A stretch of DNA of 64,000 nt, taken from NCBI GenBank assembly GCA_934432675.1, contig CAKRYT010000002.1, positions 124,001 to 188,000 of the forward strand, written 5' to 3'. Below the pieces are notes generated by a model. It had not been told where the DNA came from, did not search any database, and was given only the letters and a program-made list of their open reading frames with translations. Shown here one piece after another: positions 34,044 to 44,391 of the stretch (the stretch's first letter is position 1; each line of letters begins with the position of its first letter). A program made the translations under genes and the position numbers. This DNA comes from an uncultured Eubacteriales bacterium (GTDB lineage Bacteria; Bacillota; Clostridia; Oscillospirales; CAG-272).

Positions 34044-34304
34044 ATGTCGGAAACCAGAAATCTGAGAAAAGTCAGAGTCGGCAAGGTCGTCAGCACCAAG
34101 ATGGATAAGACCATCGTCGTCGCGATCATCGACTCCGTGACGCATCCCAAGTACGGTAAGATCATGAAGCGTACCGTGAAACTTCACGCGCACGATGAGA
34201 ACAACGAGTGCTCCGTCGGCGATACCGTCGCCGTGATGGAGACGAGACCTCTCTCCAAAACCAAGAGATGGCGTCTCACCGAGATCATCGAAAAGGCGAA
34301 ATAA
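34044..34304 (+). CDS. rpsQ: 30S ribosomal protein S17
   Basis: 86 residues. [19 protein letters not shown] and the OB-fold core with [22 protein letters not shown] are typical. A primary 16S-binding protein. A 63-bp spacer follows before rplN. Confidence 0.98.
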   Translation: MSETRNLRKVRVGKVVSTKMDKTIVVAIIDSVTHPKYGKIMKRTVKLHAHDENNECSVGDTVAVMETRPLSKTKRWRLTEIIEKAK

Positions 34305-34367
34305 TCCGAATCCACACACATCAAGTAGGTAGGTCAAAACGCTTACCGAAATCAGGAGGAAAGTAAA

Positions 34368-34736
34368 GTGATTCAGCAACAAACACTTCTCAATGTCGCT
34401 GATAACACCGGTGCGAAGCAGCTGATGTGCATTCGCGTACTGGGCGGCTCCGGCCGTCGGTACGCCGCCATCGGCGACATCGTGGTGGCGTGCGTCAAGC
34501 GCGTGACCCCGGGCGGCATGGTGAAAAAAGGCGAAGTTGTGAAAGCGGTGATCGTAAGAACGGTTCGTGAGACGCGTCGTCAGGACGGCTCCTATATCAA
34601 GTTCGATGAGAATGCCGCTGTCATTATCAAGGAAGACAAGACCCCGCGCGGCACGCGTATCTTTGGGCCTGTCGCACGTGAGCTCAGAGACAAGGACTTC
34701 ACGAAGATTCTGTCCCTTGCTCCCGAAGTACTTTAA
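34368..34736 (+). CDS. rplN: 50S ribosomal protein L14
   Basis: 122 residues beginning at GTG after [28 protein letters not shown] opens it and [20 protein letters not shown] is conserved. It sits at the subunit interface. rplX follows, its ribosome site overlapping the rplN stop. Confidence 0.98.
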   Translation: MIQQQTLLNVADNTGAKQLMCIRVLGGSGRRYAAIGDIVVACVKRVTPGGMVKKGEVVKAVIVRTVRETRRQDGSYIKFDENAAVIIKEDKTPRGTRIFGPVARELRDKDFTKILSLAPEVL

Positions 34737-34750
34737 TGGAGGTTGTCGAA

Positions 34751-35110
34751 ATGAAGAAAATGCACATCAAGACCGGCGACACCGTTGTGGTACTTTCCGG
34801 CGCAGACAAAAAGACCCGCGACGATAAGGGCAATCTCGTCCTCAAAACCGGCAAGGTGACCGGCGTCTCCCCCGAGGAGGGCAAGGTCATGGTCGAAGGC
34901 GTCCACATGGTGAAGAAACACATGAAGGCGCGTAAACAGGGCGATGCCAGCCAGATCATTGAGGCTGCCGGTGCGATCTACGCATCCAAAGTGCAGCTCT
35001 ACTGCCCGAACTGCAAGTGCGGCGTCCGCACGAAGGCAGGCTTTGAGACGGGCAAAAACGGTGAGACCGTCAAGACGCGTCTTTGCGTCAAGTGCGGTCA
35101 GAAGATTTAA
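34751..35110 (+). CDS. rplX: 50S ribosomal protein L24 with a KOW-loop insertion
   Basis: 119 residues. The KOW motif [12 protein letters not shown]...KTGKV is interrupted by about 11 extra residues ([11 protein letters not shown]) compared with the usual SGKDKGKTGKV. The C terminus keeps a four-Cys zinc ribbon, CPNCKC and CVKCGQ, as in some other bacteria. L24 starts 50S assembly. The ATG at 34751 is preferred because GGAGG lies 7 bases before it; the ATG at 34736 precedes that site. Confidence 0.96.
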   Translation: MKKMHIKTGDTVVVLSGADKKTRDDKGNLVLKTGKVTGVSPEEGKVMVEGVHMVKKHMKARKQGDASQIIEAAGAIYASKVQLYCPNCKCGVRTKAGFETGKNGETVKTRLCVKCGQKI

Positions 35111-35127
35111 GGAGGAGGGAAAACGTC

Positions 35128-35667
35128 ATGTCTAGAATGTCTGAACTGTATAAAAATGAAGTTGCCCCTGCTCTGATGAAGGAATTTGCTTACAAGACTC
35201 CCATGCAGATTCCGCGCCTCGACAAGATCGTCATCAACGTCGGCTGCGGCGATGCCAAGGAGAACAGCAAGGTCATCGACAACGTCATTGAGGAAATCAC
35301 GCTGATCGCAGGTCAGCGCGCCATCCCCACCTATGCGCGTAAATCCGTCGCAAACTTCAAGCTCCGTCAGGGCATGAAGATCGGCGTGAAGGTCACTCTG
35401 CGCGGCGAGCGGATGTATGAGTTCATCGATAAACTCTTTACATTCGCACTCCCCCGTGTGCGTGACTTCAAGGGGATCAACCCCAACGCATTCGACGGCC
35501 GCGGCAACTACGCTCTCGGGCTCAAAGAGCAGTTGATCTTCCCCGAGATCGAGTACGATAAGGTCGAAAAGATCCGCGGCATGGACATCGTGTTCGTGAC
35601 CACCGCCAGAACCGATGCAGAAGCAAAGTCGCTCCTCGACAAGATGGGCGCACCCTTTGCGAAGTAA
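35128..35667 (+). CDS. rplE: 50S ribosomal protein L5
   Basis: 179 residues. [20 protein letters not shown] opens it, with [31 protein letters not shown] and [16 protein letters not shown]. It binds 5S rRNA in the central protuberance. The ATG at 35128 follows AAGGAGGAGGG; the frame upstream belongs to the rplX overlap. Confidence 0.98.
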   Translation: MSRMSELYKNEVAPALMKEFAYKTPMQIPRLDKIVINVGCGDAKENSKVIDNVIEEITLIAGQRAIPTYARKSVANFKLRQGMKIGVKVTLRGERMYEFIDKLFTFALPRVRDFKGINPNAFDGRGNYALGLKEQLIFPEIEYDKVEKIRGMDIVFVTTARTDAEAKSLLDKMGAPFAK

Positions 35668-35685
35668 TAGAAGGAGGATACGAAC

Positions 35686-35871
35686 ATGGCAAAGAAATCT
35701 ATGATTTTGAAGCAGCAGAAAAAGCAGAAGTTCTCGACGCGGGAATACAATCGTTGCAAGATCTGCGGCAGACCGCATGCATACCTCCGGAAATTCGGAA
35801 TTTGCCGTATCTGCTTCCGTGAGCTCGCATACAAGGGCGAGATCCCGGGTGTCAGAAAGGCAAGCTGGTAA
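35686..35871 (+). CDS. rpsZ: 30S ribosomal protein S14, zinc-binding type (S14 type Z)
   Basis: 61 residues with two CxxC pairs, [24 protein letters not shown], the zinc-ribbon C+ form used by most Firmicutes and of half the E. coli length. A 115-bp spacer with a strong hairpin separates it from rpsH. Confidence 0.98.
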   Translation: MAKKSMILKQQKKQKFSTREYNRCKICGRPHAYLRKFGICRICFRELAYKGEIPGVRKASW

Positions 35872-35927
35872 CACAAAAACTTCCCATCTATCGGCAGGAA
35901 AGGGCAGCCTTTAACCGCCGGTACGCC

Positions 35928-35948
35928 GCCGACGCCGCGGGCGTCGGC
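35928..35948 (+). promoter_or_regulatory. Hairpin between rpsZ and rpsH
   Basis: Perfect 9-bp stem GCCGACGCC/GGCGTCGGC with a GCG loop, no T tract. It sits in the 115-bp gap about 38 bp before the rpsH start. Confidence 0.65.
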
Positions 35949-35986
35949 AGCAAGCGAAATAAACTTGCATACAGGAGGAATTAAAA

Positions 35987-36385
35987 ATGCAAATTTCCGA
36001 TGTGATCGCAGATCTGTTGACCCGCATCCGCAACGCAAACGATGCGAAGCACGAGACCGTTGACATTCCTGCGTCCAATATGAAAAAGGCGATCGTTGAT
36101 ATTCTGCTCACCGAGGGCTACATTCAGGGGTATCAGCGCATCGAAGACGGCAAGCAGGGCATCATCCGCGTGACCCTCAAATACGGCCAGGGCAAGACCA
36201 AGGTGCTCCGCGGTCTGCGCCGCGTATCCAAACCGGGTCTGCGTATTTACGCCAACGCGGAGAAGCTCCCCAGAGTCATGAACGGCCTGGGCGTTGCCAT
36301 CATTTCCACATCCAAAGGCATCATGACCGATAAGCAGGCCCGCAAGGCAGGCATCGGCGGCGAAGTACTCGCCTTTGTTTGGTAA
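35987..36385 (+). CDS. rpsH: 30S ribosomal protein S8
   Basis: 132 residues. [28 protein letters not shown] opens it, and the C-terminal [30 protein letters not shown] is standard. In E. coli S8 controls the spc operon. The hairpin upstream is a candidate control element here, but no rRNA-like S8 site was recognised. Confidence 0.98.
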   Translation: MQISDVIADLLTRIRNANDAKHETVDIPASNMKKAIVDILLTEGYIQGYQRIEDGKQGIIRVTLKYGQGKTKVLRGLRRVSKPGLRIYANAEKLPRVMNGLGVAIISTSKGIMTDKQARKAGIGGEVLAFVW

Positions 36386-36399
36386 GGGAGGGGAAACAG

Positions 36400-36936
36400 A
36401 TGTCGAGAATTGGTAGAGCGCCTGTCGCGCTGAAAAACGTTACGGTCGATGTTGCCGAGGGCAACGTCGTGACCGTCAAGGGCCCCAAGGGGACCCTGAC
36501 CGAGACCTTCTCCCCCCGCATGACCATCACGGTGGACGGCGACGTTCTGACCGTGGCGCGTCCCACCGATGAGAAAGAGGATCGTGCCCTGCACGGTCTG
36601 ACCCGTGCGCTGATCCACAACATGGTGGTCGGTGTGACGGAGGGGTATTCCAAGAAACTCCTGCTCGTCGGCGTCGGCTACAAGGCCGAGAAGAAGGGCA
36701 ACAAACTGGTACTCAGCCTCGGTTACTCGCACCCCATCACGTTTGAGGACGGGAACGGCATCACCTTTGAGGTGCCGGATCTGACCACCATCATCGTGAA
36801 GGGTATCGATAAGCAGGCTGTCGGCCAGATTGCAGCGGAAGTCCGCTCCAAGAGACCGCCCGAACCGTACCTCGGCAAGGGTGTCAAGTACGATGGCGAG
36901 CATATCCGCCGCAAAGCCGGTAAGACCGGTAAGTAA
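36400..36936 (+). CDS. rplF: 50S ribosomal protein L6
   Basis: 178 residues. [18 protein letters not shown] opens it, and [27 protein letters not shown] is the usual C terminus. The ATG at 36400 follows GGGAGGGG; an in-frame codon at 36379 lies inside rpsH. It lies near the factor-binding centre. Confidence 0.98.
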   Translation: MSRIGRAPVALKNVTVDVAEGNVVTVKGPKGTLTETFSPRMTITVDGDVLTVARPTDEKEDRALHGLTRALIHNMVVGVTEGYSKKLLLVGVGYKAEKKGNKLVLSLGYSHPITFEDGNGITFEVPDLTTIIVKGIDKQAVGQIAAEVRSKRPPEPYLGKGVKYDGEHIRRKAGKTGK

Positions 36937-36955
36937 TTGAAAGGAGAGAGCAGCA

Positions 36956-37315
36956 ATGGTTAATAAGTGTGATAAGAACGCTCAGCGTCTTAAAAGACAT
37001 ACCCGTGTGAGATCCAAGATCCAGGGTACTGCCGAAAGACCGCGTCTCGCTGTTTATCGCTCCAACGCACATATCAGTGCACAGGTGATCGACGACGTCG
37101 CAGGGGTGACCCTCGCCGCCGCCAGCACCTACGAGAAGTCCTTTGAAGGGCTCGGCTCCAATAAGGAAGCCGCCCGCGCAATCGGCAAACTGATTGCCGA
37201 GAGAGCAAAGGCAAAAGGGATTTCCGCTGTTGTGTTTGACCGCGGCGGCTACGTCTATCACGGTCGTGTATCGGAACTGGCTGAGGGCGCGCGCGAAGGC
37301 GGGCTCGAATTCTGA
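36956..37315 (+). CDS. rplR: 50S ribosomal protein L18
   Basis: 119 residues. [34 protein letters not shown] is typical, and [28 protein letters not shown] closes it. It binds 5S rRNA. A 56-bp spacer with a weak ATCAAAA/TTTTGAT hairpin precedes rpsE. Confidence 0.98.
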   Translation: MVNKCDKNAQRLKRHTRVRSKIQGTAERPRLAVYRSNAHISAQVIDDVAGVTLAAASTYEKSFEGLGSNKEAARAIGKLIAERAKAKGISAVVFDRGGYVYHGRVSELAEGAREGGLEF

Positions 37316-37371
37316 TTCCGGTTTGTACACCGATCAAAAGCAATTTTGATTGAAAATTTAAGGAGAATCAC

Positions 37372-37875
37372 ATGGCAAAAATGCTGAATGCCAACGAGTA
37401 TGAGCTTGAAGACAAACTCGTTGTGCTTAACCGTGTATCCAAGACCGTTAAGGGCGGTCGTATCGCCCGCTTCGCCGCGCTGGTTGTCGTCGGCGACAGA
37501 AACGGTCATGTAGGCTATGGTCTCGGCAAGGCGGCGGAAGTTCCGGACGCAGTGAAGAAGGCCATCGAGGACGCGAAGAAGAACCTCATCGAGGTCTCCA
37601 TGAACGGCTCGACCATCCCGCACGAAGTGCTCGGTATCTACGGCTCCGGTAAGGTGCTCTTGAAGCCCGCCGCTCCCGGTACCGGTATCATCGCCGGCGG
37701 CGGTGTCCGTTACGTCCTGGAACTCGCCGGTATTTCCAACGTCCGTGCGAAGTGCCTGCGTTCCAACAATCCCATCAATGTCGTCAAGGCGACTTTCGCG
37801 GGTCTCGAATCCCTGCGTACCCTGGAAGAAGTCGCTGCCGCCCGTGGCATCGCCGCGGACAGCGTGAAGCGCTGA
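37372..37875 (+). CDS. rpsE: 30S ribosomal protein S5
   Basis: 167 residues. The N-terminal dsRNA-binding-like half has [31 protein letters not shown], and [20 protein letters not shown] follows. It contributes to the mRNA entry channel and decoding accuracy. AAGGAG precedes the ATG. Confidence 0.98.
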   Translation: MAKMLNANEYELEDKLVVLNRVSKTVKGGRIARFAALVVVGDRNGHVGYGLGKAAEVPDAVKKAIEDAKKNLIEVSMNGSTIPHEVLGIYGSGKVLLKPAAPGTGIIAGGGVRYVLELAGISNVRAKCLRSNNPINVVKATFAGLESLRTLEEVAAARGIAADSVKR

Positions 37876-37887
37876 GGAGGATCGATC

Positions 37888-38064
37888 ATGAATTTGAAGA
37901 TTACTCTTGTCAAGAGCCTCATCGCGCGTCTGCCAAAGCAGAAGGCGACCGCCGCATCTCTCGGTCTGCGTAAGCCCGGCGACAGCATCGTCGTCGCGGA
38001 CAACGCTGCCGTGCAGGGAAAAATCAAAGTATTAGCGCACCTTGTCAAGGTGGAAACGCTTTAA
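37888..38064 (+). CDS. rpmD: 50S ribosomal protein L30
   Basis: 58 residues. It begins MNLKITLVKSLIARLPKQ and contains ASLGLRKPGDSIVV and GKIKVLAHLVKVETL, the pattern of bacterial L30. It lies between rpsE and rplO as expected, with GAGGA upstream. Confidence 0.96.
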   Translation: MNLKITLVKSLIARLPKQKATAASLGLRKPGDSIVVADNAAVQGKIKVLAHLVKVETL

Positions 38065-38082
38065 TCGGAAGGAGGAAAAAAG

Positions 38083-38526
38083 ATGAAACTCCATGAACTT
38101 TCTCCTGCGGAAGGCTCCACGAAGGACGTGTTCCGCAAAGGCAGAGGGACCGGATCCGGCAACGGCAAAACCGCCGGTAAGGGTCACAAGGGGCAGAACG
38201 CCCGTTCCGGCGGCGGTGTACGCCCCGGCTTTGAGGGCGGTCAGCTGCCTCTTTACAGAAAACTCCCGAAGAGAGGTTTCCACAACAAGTTCGGCAAGAC
38301 CTATGCCGTCATCAATGTCAGCGACCTGAACGGTTTTGAAGAAGGCGCGACCGTTGACGCGGAGGCTCTTGCGAATGCGGGCATCGTCAAGGTGCTCGGT
38401 GACGGGGTCAAGGTGCTCGGTAACGGGACCCTTACCGTCAAAAATCTTACAGTGAAAGCGAAAGTCTTTTCCGCTTCCGCAAAGGAGAAGATCGAGGCTG
38501 CCGGTGGAAAGACCGAGGTGATCTAA
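38083..38526 (+). CDS. rplO: 50S ribosomal protein L15
   Basis: 147 residues. [38 protein letters not shown] is the flexible Gly/Lys-rich N terminus, and [22 protein letters not shown] follows. A late 50S assembly protein. One base separates it from secY. Confidence 0.98.
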   Translation: MKLHELSPAEGSTKDVFRKGRGTGSGNGKTAGKGHKGQNARSGGGVRPGFEGGQLPLYRKLPKRGFHNKFGKTYAVINVSDLNGFEEGATVDAEALANAGIVKVLGDGVKVLGNGTLTVKNLTVKAKVFSASAKEKIEAAGGKTEVI

Positions 38527-38527
38527 A

Positions 38528-39964
38528 ATGCTTCAAACTTTGAAAAATGCATGGAGAACGCCCGACATTCGAAAGAAACTTCTTTATGTTTTGTTGATTC
38601 TGCTCCTCTATCGCATCGGAACCGTTATTCCGGTTCCCTTCGTTGATGCATCCACCTTTTCCGAGAACTTCGGAGACACCATTTTCGCCTACCTCAACCT
38701 TCTTTCCGGCGGCGCGCTCAGTGCGGCGACTCTGTTCGCCCTCGGCGTGTCTCCGTACATCACCGCCTCCATCGTGATCCAACTGCTGTCGGTGGCGATC
38801 CCGCCCCTCGGCAGAAAGATCCAGGACGGTGAAGCGGGCAAAGCGTTCAGCGAAAAGCTCAATCGCTATTGCACCGTTGCACTCGCGATTCTGACCGGTT
38901 ACGGTTACTACGCGCTGCTCAAATCCAACAAGATGCTGACCGCCACCGCGACGAACGCTTCCAAGCCCGTCCAGGTGCTGATCGCCATCGTCATTGTCAC
39001 CTGCTACGTCGCCGGTGCGACGCTCGTGATGTGGCTCGGCGAAAAGATCAATGAGAAGGGCATCGGCAACGGTATCTCTCTCATCCTCTTCGCCAACATC
39101 ATCGCATCCTTCCCCTCGACGATTTACAACCTTGTCTGGCTGATCGTCTATGCCGGTTTCAAGGGCCGGGCGACCGGTTGGAAGAAAGCAGGCTTTATTT
39201 CCGGTTCCTTCGGCTTCGTACTCGGGTACATCGCCTTGCTCATCCTGATCTCGATCTTCGTCATCTGGATTACGGGCAGCGAGCGTCGCATCCCGATTCA
39301 GTACTCGAAGCAGGTGAAAGGCAGAAAGATGTACGGCGGTCAGTCGACCACCCTGCCGATCAAGCTGAATATGGCAGGCGTCATGCCGATCATCTTCGCT
39401 TCCTCGATCATCTCCCTGCCGGCAACCATCATGACGCTCTGCGGCGTCAAGAGTGCTGACGCGCTGCTCAAAGCGGATGCGAAAGCGACCGTTACCTTCT
39501 GGAACAAGTTCTATGATTTCATGGCTGCGGACGGCTGGTTCTATCCGCTGATGTTCGTGGTCCTGATTATCGTGTTCTCCTACTTCTACATCACGATTTC
39601 CTTCAATCCCGTGGAAGTGGCGAACAACCTGAAAGCCAACGGCGGCCGTATCCCCGGTATCCGTGAAGGCAGACCGACCGCAGACCGCATCAAAAAGGTC
39701 CTGAATAAAGTCACCCTGATGGGTGCGTTCTTCCTCGCGATCATCGCCGTCCTCCCCATGATCGGGAGCCCGCTGGTGATCACCCCCATTGTGACGAAAC
39801 TCTTGTCCAACGCAGGCGTAACCAACGCGACGACCGCAGCAAGTTATGCGAGCACCTTTGCGTTCGGCGGTACCTCTCTGCTCATCGTCATCGGCGTCGT
39901 GCAGGAAACCTACCGTGAACTGGAAGCACAGCTCACCATGCGTAATTACAAGGGATTCCTTTAA
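38528..39964 (+). CDS. secY: Preprotein translocase subunit SecY
   Basis: 478 residues with ten membrane segments expected. Family markers: RIGTVIPVPFVD after TM1, GVSPYITASIVIQLL (plug/TM2), GIGNGISLILFANI, and the cytoplasmic loops YSKQVKGRKMYGGQSTTLPIKLNMAGVMP and NNLKANGGRIPGIREGRPTA, which contact the ribosome and SecA. It forms the protein-conducting channel with SecE and SecG. It is somewhat longer than the usual ~430-440 residues, with extra sequence in the loops around residues 120-145 and 300-345. Confidence 0.97.
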   Translation: MLQTLKNAWRTPDIRKKLLYVLLILLLYRIGTVIPVPFVDASTFSENFGDTIFAYLNLLSGGALSAATLFALGVSPYITASIVIQLLSVAIPPLGRKIQDGEAGKAFSEKLNRYCTVALAILTGYGYYALLKSNKMLTATATNASKPVQVLIAIVIVTCYVAGATLVMWLGEKINEKGIGNGISLILFANIIASFPSTIYNLVWLIVYAGFKGRATGWKKAGFISGSFGFVLGYIALLILISIFVIWITGSERRIPIQYSKQVKGRKMYGGQSTTLPIKLNMAGVMPIIFASSIISLPATIMTLCGVKSADALLKADAKATVTFWNKFYDFMAADGWFYPLMFVVLIIVFSYFYITISFNPVEVANNLKANGGRIPGIREGRPTADRIKKVLNKVTLMGAFFLAIIAVLPMIGSPLVITPIVTKLLSNAGVTNATTAASYASTFAFGGTSLLIVIGVVQETYRELEAQLTMRNYKGFL

Positions 39965-39993
39965 GACAGGCGTTTAGCCGGGAGAAATCGCAC

Positions 39994-40623
39994 ATGAAGA
40001 TTATTTTCCTCGGAGCCCCCGGTGCCGGTAAAGGAACGCAAGCGGAGATCGTGTCCGAGAGATTGGGGATCCCCACAATCTCTACGGGCGCCATCATCCG
40101 TGAGGCGATCAAGACCGGTACGAAAATGGGCGTGGAAGCACGCAAGTACACCGAGACCGGCGCACTTGTCCCCGACGATGTCGTCATCGGGATCATCAAG
40201 GAGCGTCTTTCCAAACCCGATTGTCAGAACGGATTTATTCTGGATGGGTTCCCGCGGACGGTGCCTCAGGCAGAGGCACTCGACGCGATGGGCATCGCAC
40301 TCGATGCCGTACTTTCCATCGAAGTATCCGACGACAAGATCGTGGAGCGTATGAGTGGGCGGCGCACCTGTGAATGCGGCGCGACCTATCATACCAAATA
40401 CAATCCGTCGCAAGACGGTACGCATTGCGATAAGTGCGGAAAGGACCTTTCCGTCCGTCGCGATGATGCCCCTGAGGTGGTGAAGAGCCGCCTCGTGACC
40501 TACCACAGCACGACCGAACCGCTCAAAGACTTCTATGCCGCAAAGGGCATCTTGAAGTGCGTCGAGGGGCAGGAGCGCGTGGAGGACACTACCGCACTTA
40601 CCCTGTCTGCCCTGGGGATTTGA
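39994..40623 (+). CDS. adk: Adenylate kinase
   Basis: 209 residues. The P-loop GAPGAGKGTQAE lies at residues 7-18, FILDGFPRTVPQAE is the AMP-binding/core motif, and the long lid holds a four-Cys zinc finger. The first pair reads TCECGATYH, that is CxC rather than the usual CxxC, and the second CDKCG is normal. It equilibrates ATP + AMP with 2 ADP. One base separates its stop from map. Confidence 0.97.
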   Translation: MKIIFLGAPGAGKGTQAEIVSERLGIPTISTGAIIREAIKTGTKMGVEARKYTETGALVPDDVVIGIIKERLSKPDCQNGFILDGFPRTVPQAEALDAMGIALDAVLSIEVSDDKIVERMSGRRTCECGATYHTKYNPSQDGTHCDKCGKDLSVRRDDAPEVVKSRLVTYHSTTEPLKDFYAAKGILKCVEGQERVEDTTALTLSALGI

Positions 40624-40624
40624 T

Positions 40625-41383
40625 ATGCCGATCATACTCAAAAAACCTGAGCAGATTCTGCTGATGAAGGAAGCGGGGAGAATCACGGGCGAGGCGTTGC
40701 TTGTTGCACGCGATGCCATCCGCCCGGGTATCTCCACCAAGGAACTCGATTCCGTTATTCACGCCTACATTCTGAAATGCGGCGCGAAACCTTCCTTCCT
40801 CGGATATGCCGGCTTCCCCGGAAGCGCATGTATCAGCGTCAACGACCAGATCATCCACGGGATCCCCTCCCATCGCGTGATCCTCAAAGAGGGAGATATC
40901 GTGAAAGTGGATGTCGGTGCCATCTATCGCGGCTACCACGGCGACAGCGCAAAGACTTTTCCTGTCGGTCGTGTGAGCGAGGAAGCGCAGAGGCTCATTT
41001 CCGTCACGAGAGAATGCTTCTACCTGGGCGCAAGCCTCGCTGTGGTGGGTAACCGACTGGGAGACATCGGTGCGGCGATCCAATCGCACGCCGAGTCGAA
41101 CGGATACGGTGTTGTACGCAAATACGTGGGCCACGGAGTAGGAACCCACCTACATGAAGAGCCGGATGTCCCGAATTACGGGACTGCCGGGCGTGGATGC
41201 CGCCTATATCCGGGCATGACGATAGCCATTGAACCCATGGTTAACGCAGGAACAGCAGCCATTAAGGAATCCTCTGACGGCTGGACAGTGAGGACCGCCG
41301 ACGGTCGCCTCTCGGCTCATTACGAGCACACGCTGGCGATCACGGACGACGGACCGATCCTGCTCACGGATGTCGGAGAATAA
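40625..41383 (+). CDS. map: Methionine aminopeptidase type I
   Basis: 252 residues. The metal site residues are in [19 protein letters not shown] (two Asp), the [19 protein letters not shown] segment (His), and AIEPMV and YEHTLAIT (two Glu). It removes the initiator Met in the cytoplasm. No weighty N-terminal extension is present, so it is type Ia. It is coupled to adk. Confidence 0.97.
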   Translation: MPIILKKPEQILLMKEAGRITGEALLVARDAIRPGISTKELDSVIHAYILKCGAKPSFLGYAGFPGSACISVNDQIIHGIPSHRVILKEGDIVKVDVGAIYRGYHGDSAKTFPVGRVSEEAQRLISVTRECFYLGASLAVVGNRLGDIGAAIQSHAESNGYGVVRKYVGHGVGTHLHEEPDVPNYGTAGRGCRLYPGMTIAIEPMVNAGTAAIKESSDGWTVRTADGRLSAHYEHTLAITDDGPILLTDVGE

Positions 41384-41406
41384 CTTTTACGGTAAGGAGA
41401 ATTGTA

Positions 41407-41628
41407 ATGCCGAAAGATGATGTCATCGAATTCGAAGACGGCGAGGTGCTGGAAGCACTCCCGAACGCCAACTTCAAGGTGAAACTCCCGAACGGGCACG
41501 TAGTGCTCGCGCACATCTCCGGGAGACTTCGTCAAAACTATATCAAAATTGTTCCCGGTGATAAGGTGACCGTAGAGGTGTCCATCTACGATCCGACCAA
41601 GGGTCGCATCACTTGGAGAAAAAAATAA
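41407..41628 (+). CDS. infA: Translation initiation factor IF-1
   Basis: 73 residues, single OB fold: [25 protein letters not shown], then [33 protein letters not shown]. It occupies the ribosomal A site during initiation. AAGGAG precedes the ATG. Confidence 0.97.
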   Translation: MPKDDVIEFEDGEVLEALPNANFKVKLPNGHVVLAHISGRLRQNYIKIVPGDKVTVEVSIYDPTKGRITWRKK

Positions 41629-41651
41629 TCTGAAAGGACAGGTACGCAACC

Positions 41652-41765
41652 ATGAAAGTGAAACCTTCCGTTAAAAAGATCTGCGAAAAGTGCAAGATTA
41701 TCCGTCGCCGGGGCTGTGTGATGGTGATCTGTGAGAACCCCAAGCACAAGCAGAGACAGGGCTGA
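41652..41765 (+). CDS. rpmJ: 50S ribosomal protein L36
   Basis: 37 residues: [20 protein letters not shown], then [16 protein letters not shown]. The three Cys and one His give the zinc-binding form. The start follows AAAGGAC. It sits between infA and rpsM as in other Firmicutes. Confidence 0.96.
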   Translation: MKVKPSVKKICEKCKIIRRRGCVMVICENPKHKQRQG

Positions 41766-41799
41766 GACCCAAACAACAATCAAAAGGAGTTAAATATCT

Positions 41800-42168
41800 A
41801 TGGCTCGTTTAGCAGGTGTCGATATCCCCAATAACAAGCGCATTGAGATCGCTCTCACCTATATTTACGGCATCGGTCTGACCAGTTCCAAAGAGATCCT
41901 CGCAAAGACCGGGATTGATCCCGATACCCGCGCGAAGGACCTGACCGAGGACCAGATCGCGGCTCTGCGTGAGGAACTCGAAGCGAACTACCATGTCGAA
42001 GGCGATCTTCGCCGCACCGTTGCCACCAATATCAAGAAACTGGTGGACATCAACAGCTACCGCGGCTCCCGTCATAAGAGGAGCCTCCCCGTTCGCGGTC
42101 AGCGCACCAAGACCAACGCAAGAACGCGTAAAGGTCCGGTCAAGACCATTGCGAACAAGAAGAAGTAA
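41800..42168 (+). CDS. rpsM: 30S ribosomal protein S13
   Basis: 122 residues. [26 protein letters not shown] opens it, and [29 protein letters not shown] is the C-terminal tail reaching the P-site tRNA. It is the first ribosomal protein of the alpha operon. Confidence 0.98.
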   Translation: MARLAGVDIPNNKRIEIALTYIYGIGLTSSKEILAKTGIDPDTRAKDLTEDQIAALREELEANYHVEGDLRRTVATNIKKLVDINSYRGSRHKRSLPVRGQRTKTNARTRKGPVKTIANKKK

Positions 42169-42179
42169 GGAGGAAGAAC

Positions 42180-42581
42180 ATGGCTACGAAAGTTTCCGCA
42201 ACCAAAAAGGTTGTTAAAAAGCGTCGTGAAAAGAAGAACGTGGAGAAGGGCGCCGCTCATATCCGCGCAACCTTCAACAACACCATCGTGTCCATTACGG
42301 ACCTCCAAGGGAACGTGATCTCCTGGGCTTCCGCAGGTGCCAGCTTCAAGGGATCGAGAAAGTCCACTCCGTTCGCCGCACAGACGGCGGCAGAGCAGGC
42401 GGCGAAAGCCGCTATGGACCACGGCATGAAGACCGTCGAGGTCTATGTGCTGGGCCCCGGTACCGGCCGTGAAGCGGCTATCCGCGCACTGGCGACCGCC
42501 GGTCTCGAAGTGACCAAGATTCAGGATAAGACGCCCGTGCCGCACAACGGCTGCCGTCCTCCGAAACGTCGCCGCGTATAA
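42180..42581 (+). CDS. rpsK: 30S ribosomal protein S11
   Basis: 133 residues. [30 protein letters not shown] and [18 protein letters not shown] are the signature parts. It lines the platform near the Shine-Dalgarno helix. AAGGAGG precedes the ATG. Confidence 0.98.
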   Translation: MATKVSATKKVVKKRREKKNVEKGAAHIRATFNNTIVSITDLQGNVISWASAGASFKGSRKSTPFAAQTAAEQAAKAAMDHGMKTVEVYVLGPGTGREAAIRALATAGLEVTKIQDKTPVPHNGCRPPKRRRV

Positions 42582-42602
42582 TCAGGAAGGAGATTCAAAG
42601 CA

Positions 42603-43229
42603 ATGGCAAGATATACTGGACCGAGCTGCAAAGAGTGCCGCAGAGAAGGCTGCAAGCTGTATCTGAAAGGCGAGCGTTGCACCTCCGATAAGTGCTCTTT
42701 CAATCACAGAAGCACCGCTCCCGGTCAGCACGGGGCGGCTCGTAAAAAGGTCAGTGAGTACGGTATGCAGCTCCGCGAGAAGCAGAAGGCACGCCGCTAC
42801 TACGGTGTCCTCGAAAGACAGTTCCGTATGTACTACGAGATGGCTGAACAACAGGAAGGCATCACCGGTACCAACCTTCTGATCCTCCTTGAAAGACGCC
42901 TGGACAACGTGGTATACAGAATGGGTATGGCGGCAAGCCGTAAAGAGGCTCGTCAGCTCGTCCTCCACGGTCACTTCACGCTCAACGGCAAGAAGGCGAC
43001 CATCCCCTCCATCCTCGTGAAGGCGGGCGATGTCGTCGCTGTCAAGGAAAGCCGCCGCGACGGTACCAAGATCAAGGCAAACGCCGAGGCCATGGCTACC
43101 GCCAACAAGCCGAAGTGGATCGACGCGGATGCTGCGAACATGTCCGCGAAGATCGTTGCTCTCCCCGAGAGAGACGACGTTGATTTCGACTTCAACGAGC
43201 AGTTGATCGTCGAACTCTATTCCAAATAA
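42603..43229 (+). CDS. rpsD: 30S ribosomal protein S4
   Basis: 208 residues. [32 protein letters not shown] carries four or more Cys, the zinc-binding C+ type. The S4 domain is around [31 protein letters not shown]. It is a primary 16S binder and autoregulator in many bacteria. A 154-bp structured spacer separates it from rpoA. Confidence 0.98.
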   Translation: MARYTGPSCKECRREGCKLYLKGERCTSDKCSFNHRSTAPGQHGAARKKVSEYGMQLREKQKARRYYGVLERQFRMYYEMAEQQEGITGTNLLILLERRLDNVVYRMGMAASRKEARQLVLHGHFTLNGKKATIPSILVKAGDVVAVKESRRDGTKIKANAEAMATANKPKWIDADAANMSAKIVALPERDDVDFDFNEQLIVELYSK

Positions 43230-43306
43230 TCGCCAACCTCCGAGCGGTGCCCGGTATCCTGCGGTGCGGCGTCTGCCGCGCCGCCGCCGGAGCACCCGTA
43301 CCGTGC

Positions 43307-43347
43307 GGTGCCTTTGGCACCCGGTAAACCGCTTTTTACGGTTTGCC
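43307..43347 (+). promoter_or_regulatory. Paired hairpins between rpsD and rpoA
   Basis: GGTGCC-TTT-GGCACC (43307-43321), then GGTAAACCG/CGGTTTGCC (43323-43347, one G-U pair), with further GC-rich inverted repeats at 43260-43290. No run of T follows, so read-through to rpoA is expected. It could be a site for S4-dependent control or processing. Confidence 0.6.
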
Positions 43348-43383
43348 GTCAGCGTCCCGAATTAATATTGGAGGAGATTAACC

Positions 43384-44361
43384 ATGATTGAAATAGAGAA
43401 GCCTACGATTACATCCCGCGCTCTGAACGAAGATGGCAGCGAAGGTGAGTTCGTAGTCGAGCCTCTCGCAAGAGGCTACGGCATCACGCTCGCAAACTCT
43501 CTGCGCCGCATCCTGCTCAGTTCCCTTGAAGGGTATGCCGCGACTTCGATTAAGATTGACGGGGTGCTTCATGAGATTTCCACTGTTGACGGTGTGAAAG
43601 AAGATGTGCCCGAGATCGTCCTGAATGTGAAGGGCATCGTGGCAAAACTCCATACCGAGGGACCCAAGACGGTGTATATCGACGCGGACGGACCCTGTCT
43701 CGTTACTGCCGGCGATATCTCCGATGATCCCGACATCGAAATTCTCAATCCGACTCACCCTCTGGCGACTGTCAGTGCCGGCACGCACTTCCACATGGAG
43801 CTCACCTTTGACTCCGGGTGCGGCTATGTACCGATGGAAAAGAACAAGCAGAACTACGTGAGCAGCGAGCAGGCGGGCGGCAACGGTGCGCCCCTCGGTC
43901 TCATCTTCGTCGATTCGATTTTCACGCCCGTGTACAAGGTGGACTTCGTTGTGGAGAACTCCCGCGTGCGTAACATCACCGACTTTGACAAGATGACGCT
44001 CCACGTTGTGACCAACGGTACCCTTACGGCGCAGAAGGCGGTCTCCATGGCTGCCAAGATCCTGAGTGAGCATCTCAACCTTTTCATCGATATGTCCGAT
44101 GAGGCAAAGAAGGCAGAGATCATGATCGAGCGTGAGGAAATCAAGCGCGATAAGATCCTTGAAATGTCCATTGATGATCTTGACCTGTCCGTACGTAGTT
44201 TCAACTGTTTGAAACGCGCGGGCATCGATACGGTAGAGGACCTGGTCAACCGTACCGAGGAAGATATGATCAAAGTCAGAAACCTCGGCAGGAAGTCCCT
44301 GGATGAGGTCATCCAAAAGCTGCATTCCCTCGGTCTCGATCTGAAAAAGGTCGAGGACTGA
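43384..44361 (+). CDS. rpoA: RNA polymerase alpha subunit
   Basis: 325 residues. The N-terminal dimerisation domain (to ~235) has [25 protein letters not shown], and the C-terminal domain (~255-320) has [22 protein letters not shown] and [12 protein letters not shown], which contact UP elements and activators. GGAGGAG precedes the ATG. rplQ follows after 30 bp. Confidence 0.98.
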   Translation: MIEIEKPTITSRALNEDGSEGEFVVEPLARGYGITLANSLRRILLSSLEGYAATSIKIDGVLHEISTVDGVKEDVPEIVLNVKGIVAKLHTEGPKTVYIDADGPCLVTAGDISDDPDIEILNPTHPLATVSAGTHFHMELTFDSGCGYVPMEKNKQNYVSSEQAGGNGAPLGLIFVDSIFTPVYKVDFVVENSRVRNITDFDKMTLHVVTNGTLTAQKAVSMAAKILSEHLNLFIDMSDEAKKAEIMIEREEIKRDKILEMSIDDLDLSVRSFNCLKRAGIDTVEDLVNRTEEDMIKVRNLGRKSLDEVIQKLHSLGLDLKKVED

Positions 44362-44391
44362 CGGAGCCAAATACAATAGGAGGTAACGAAT

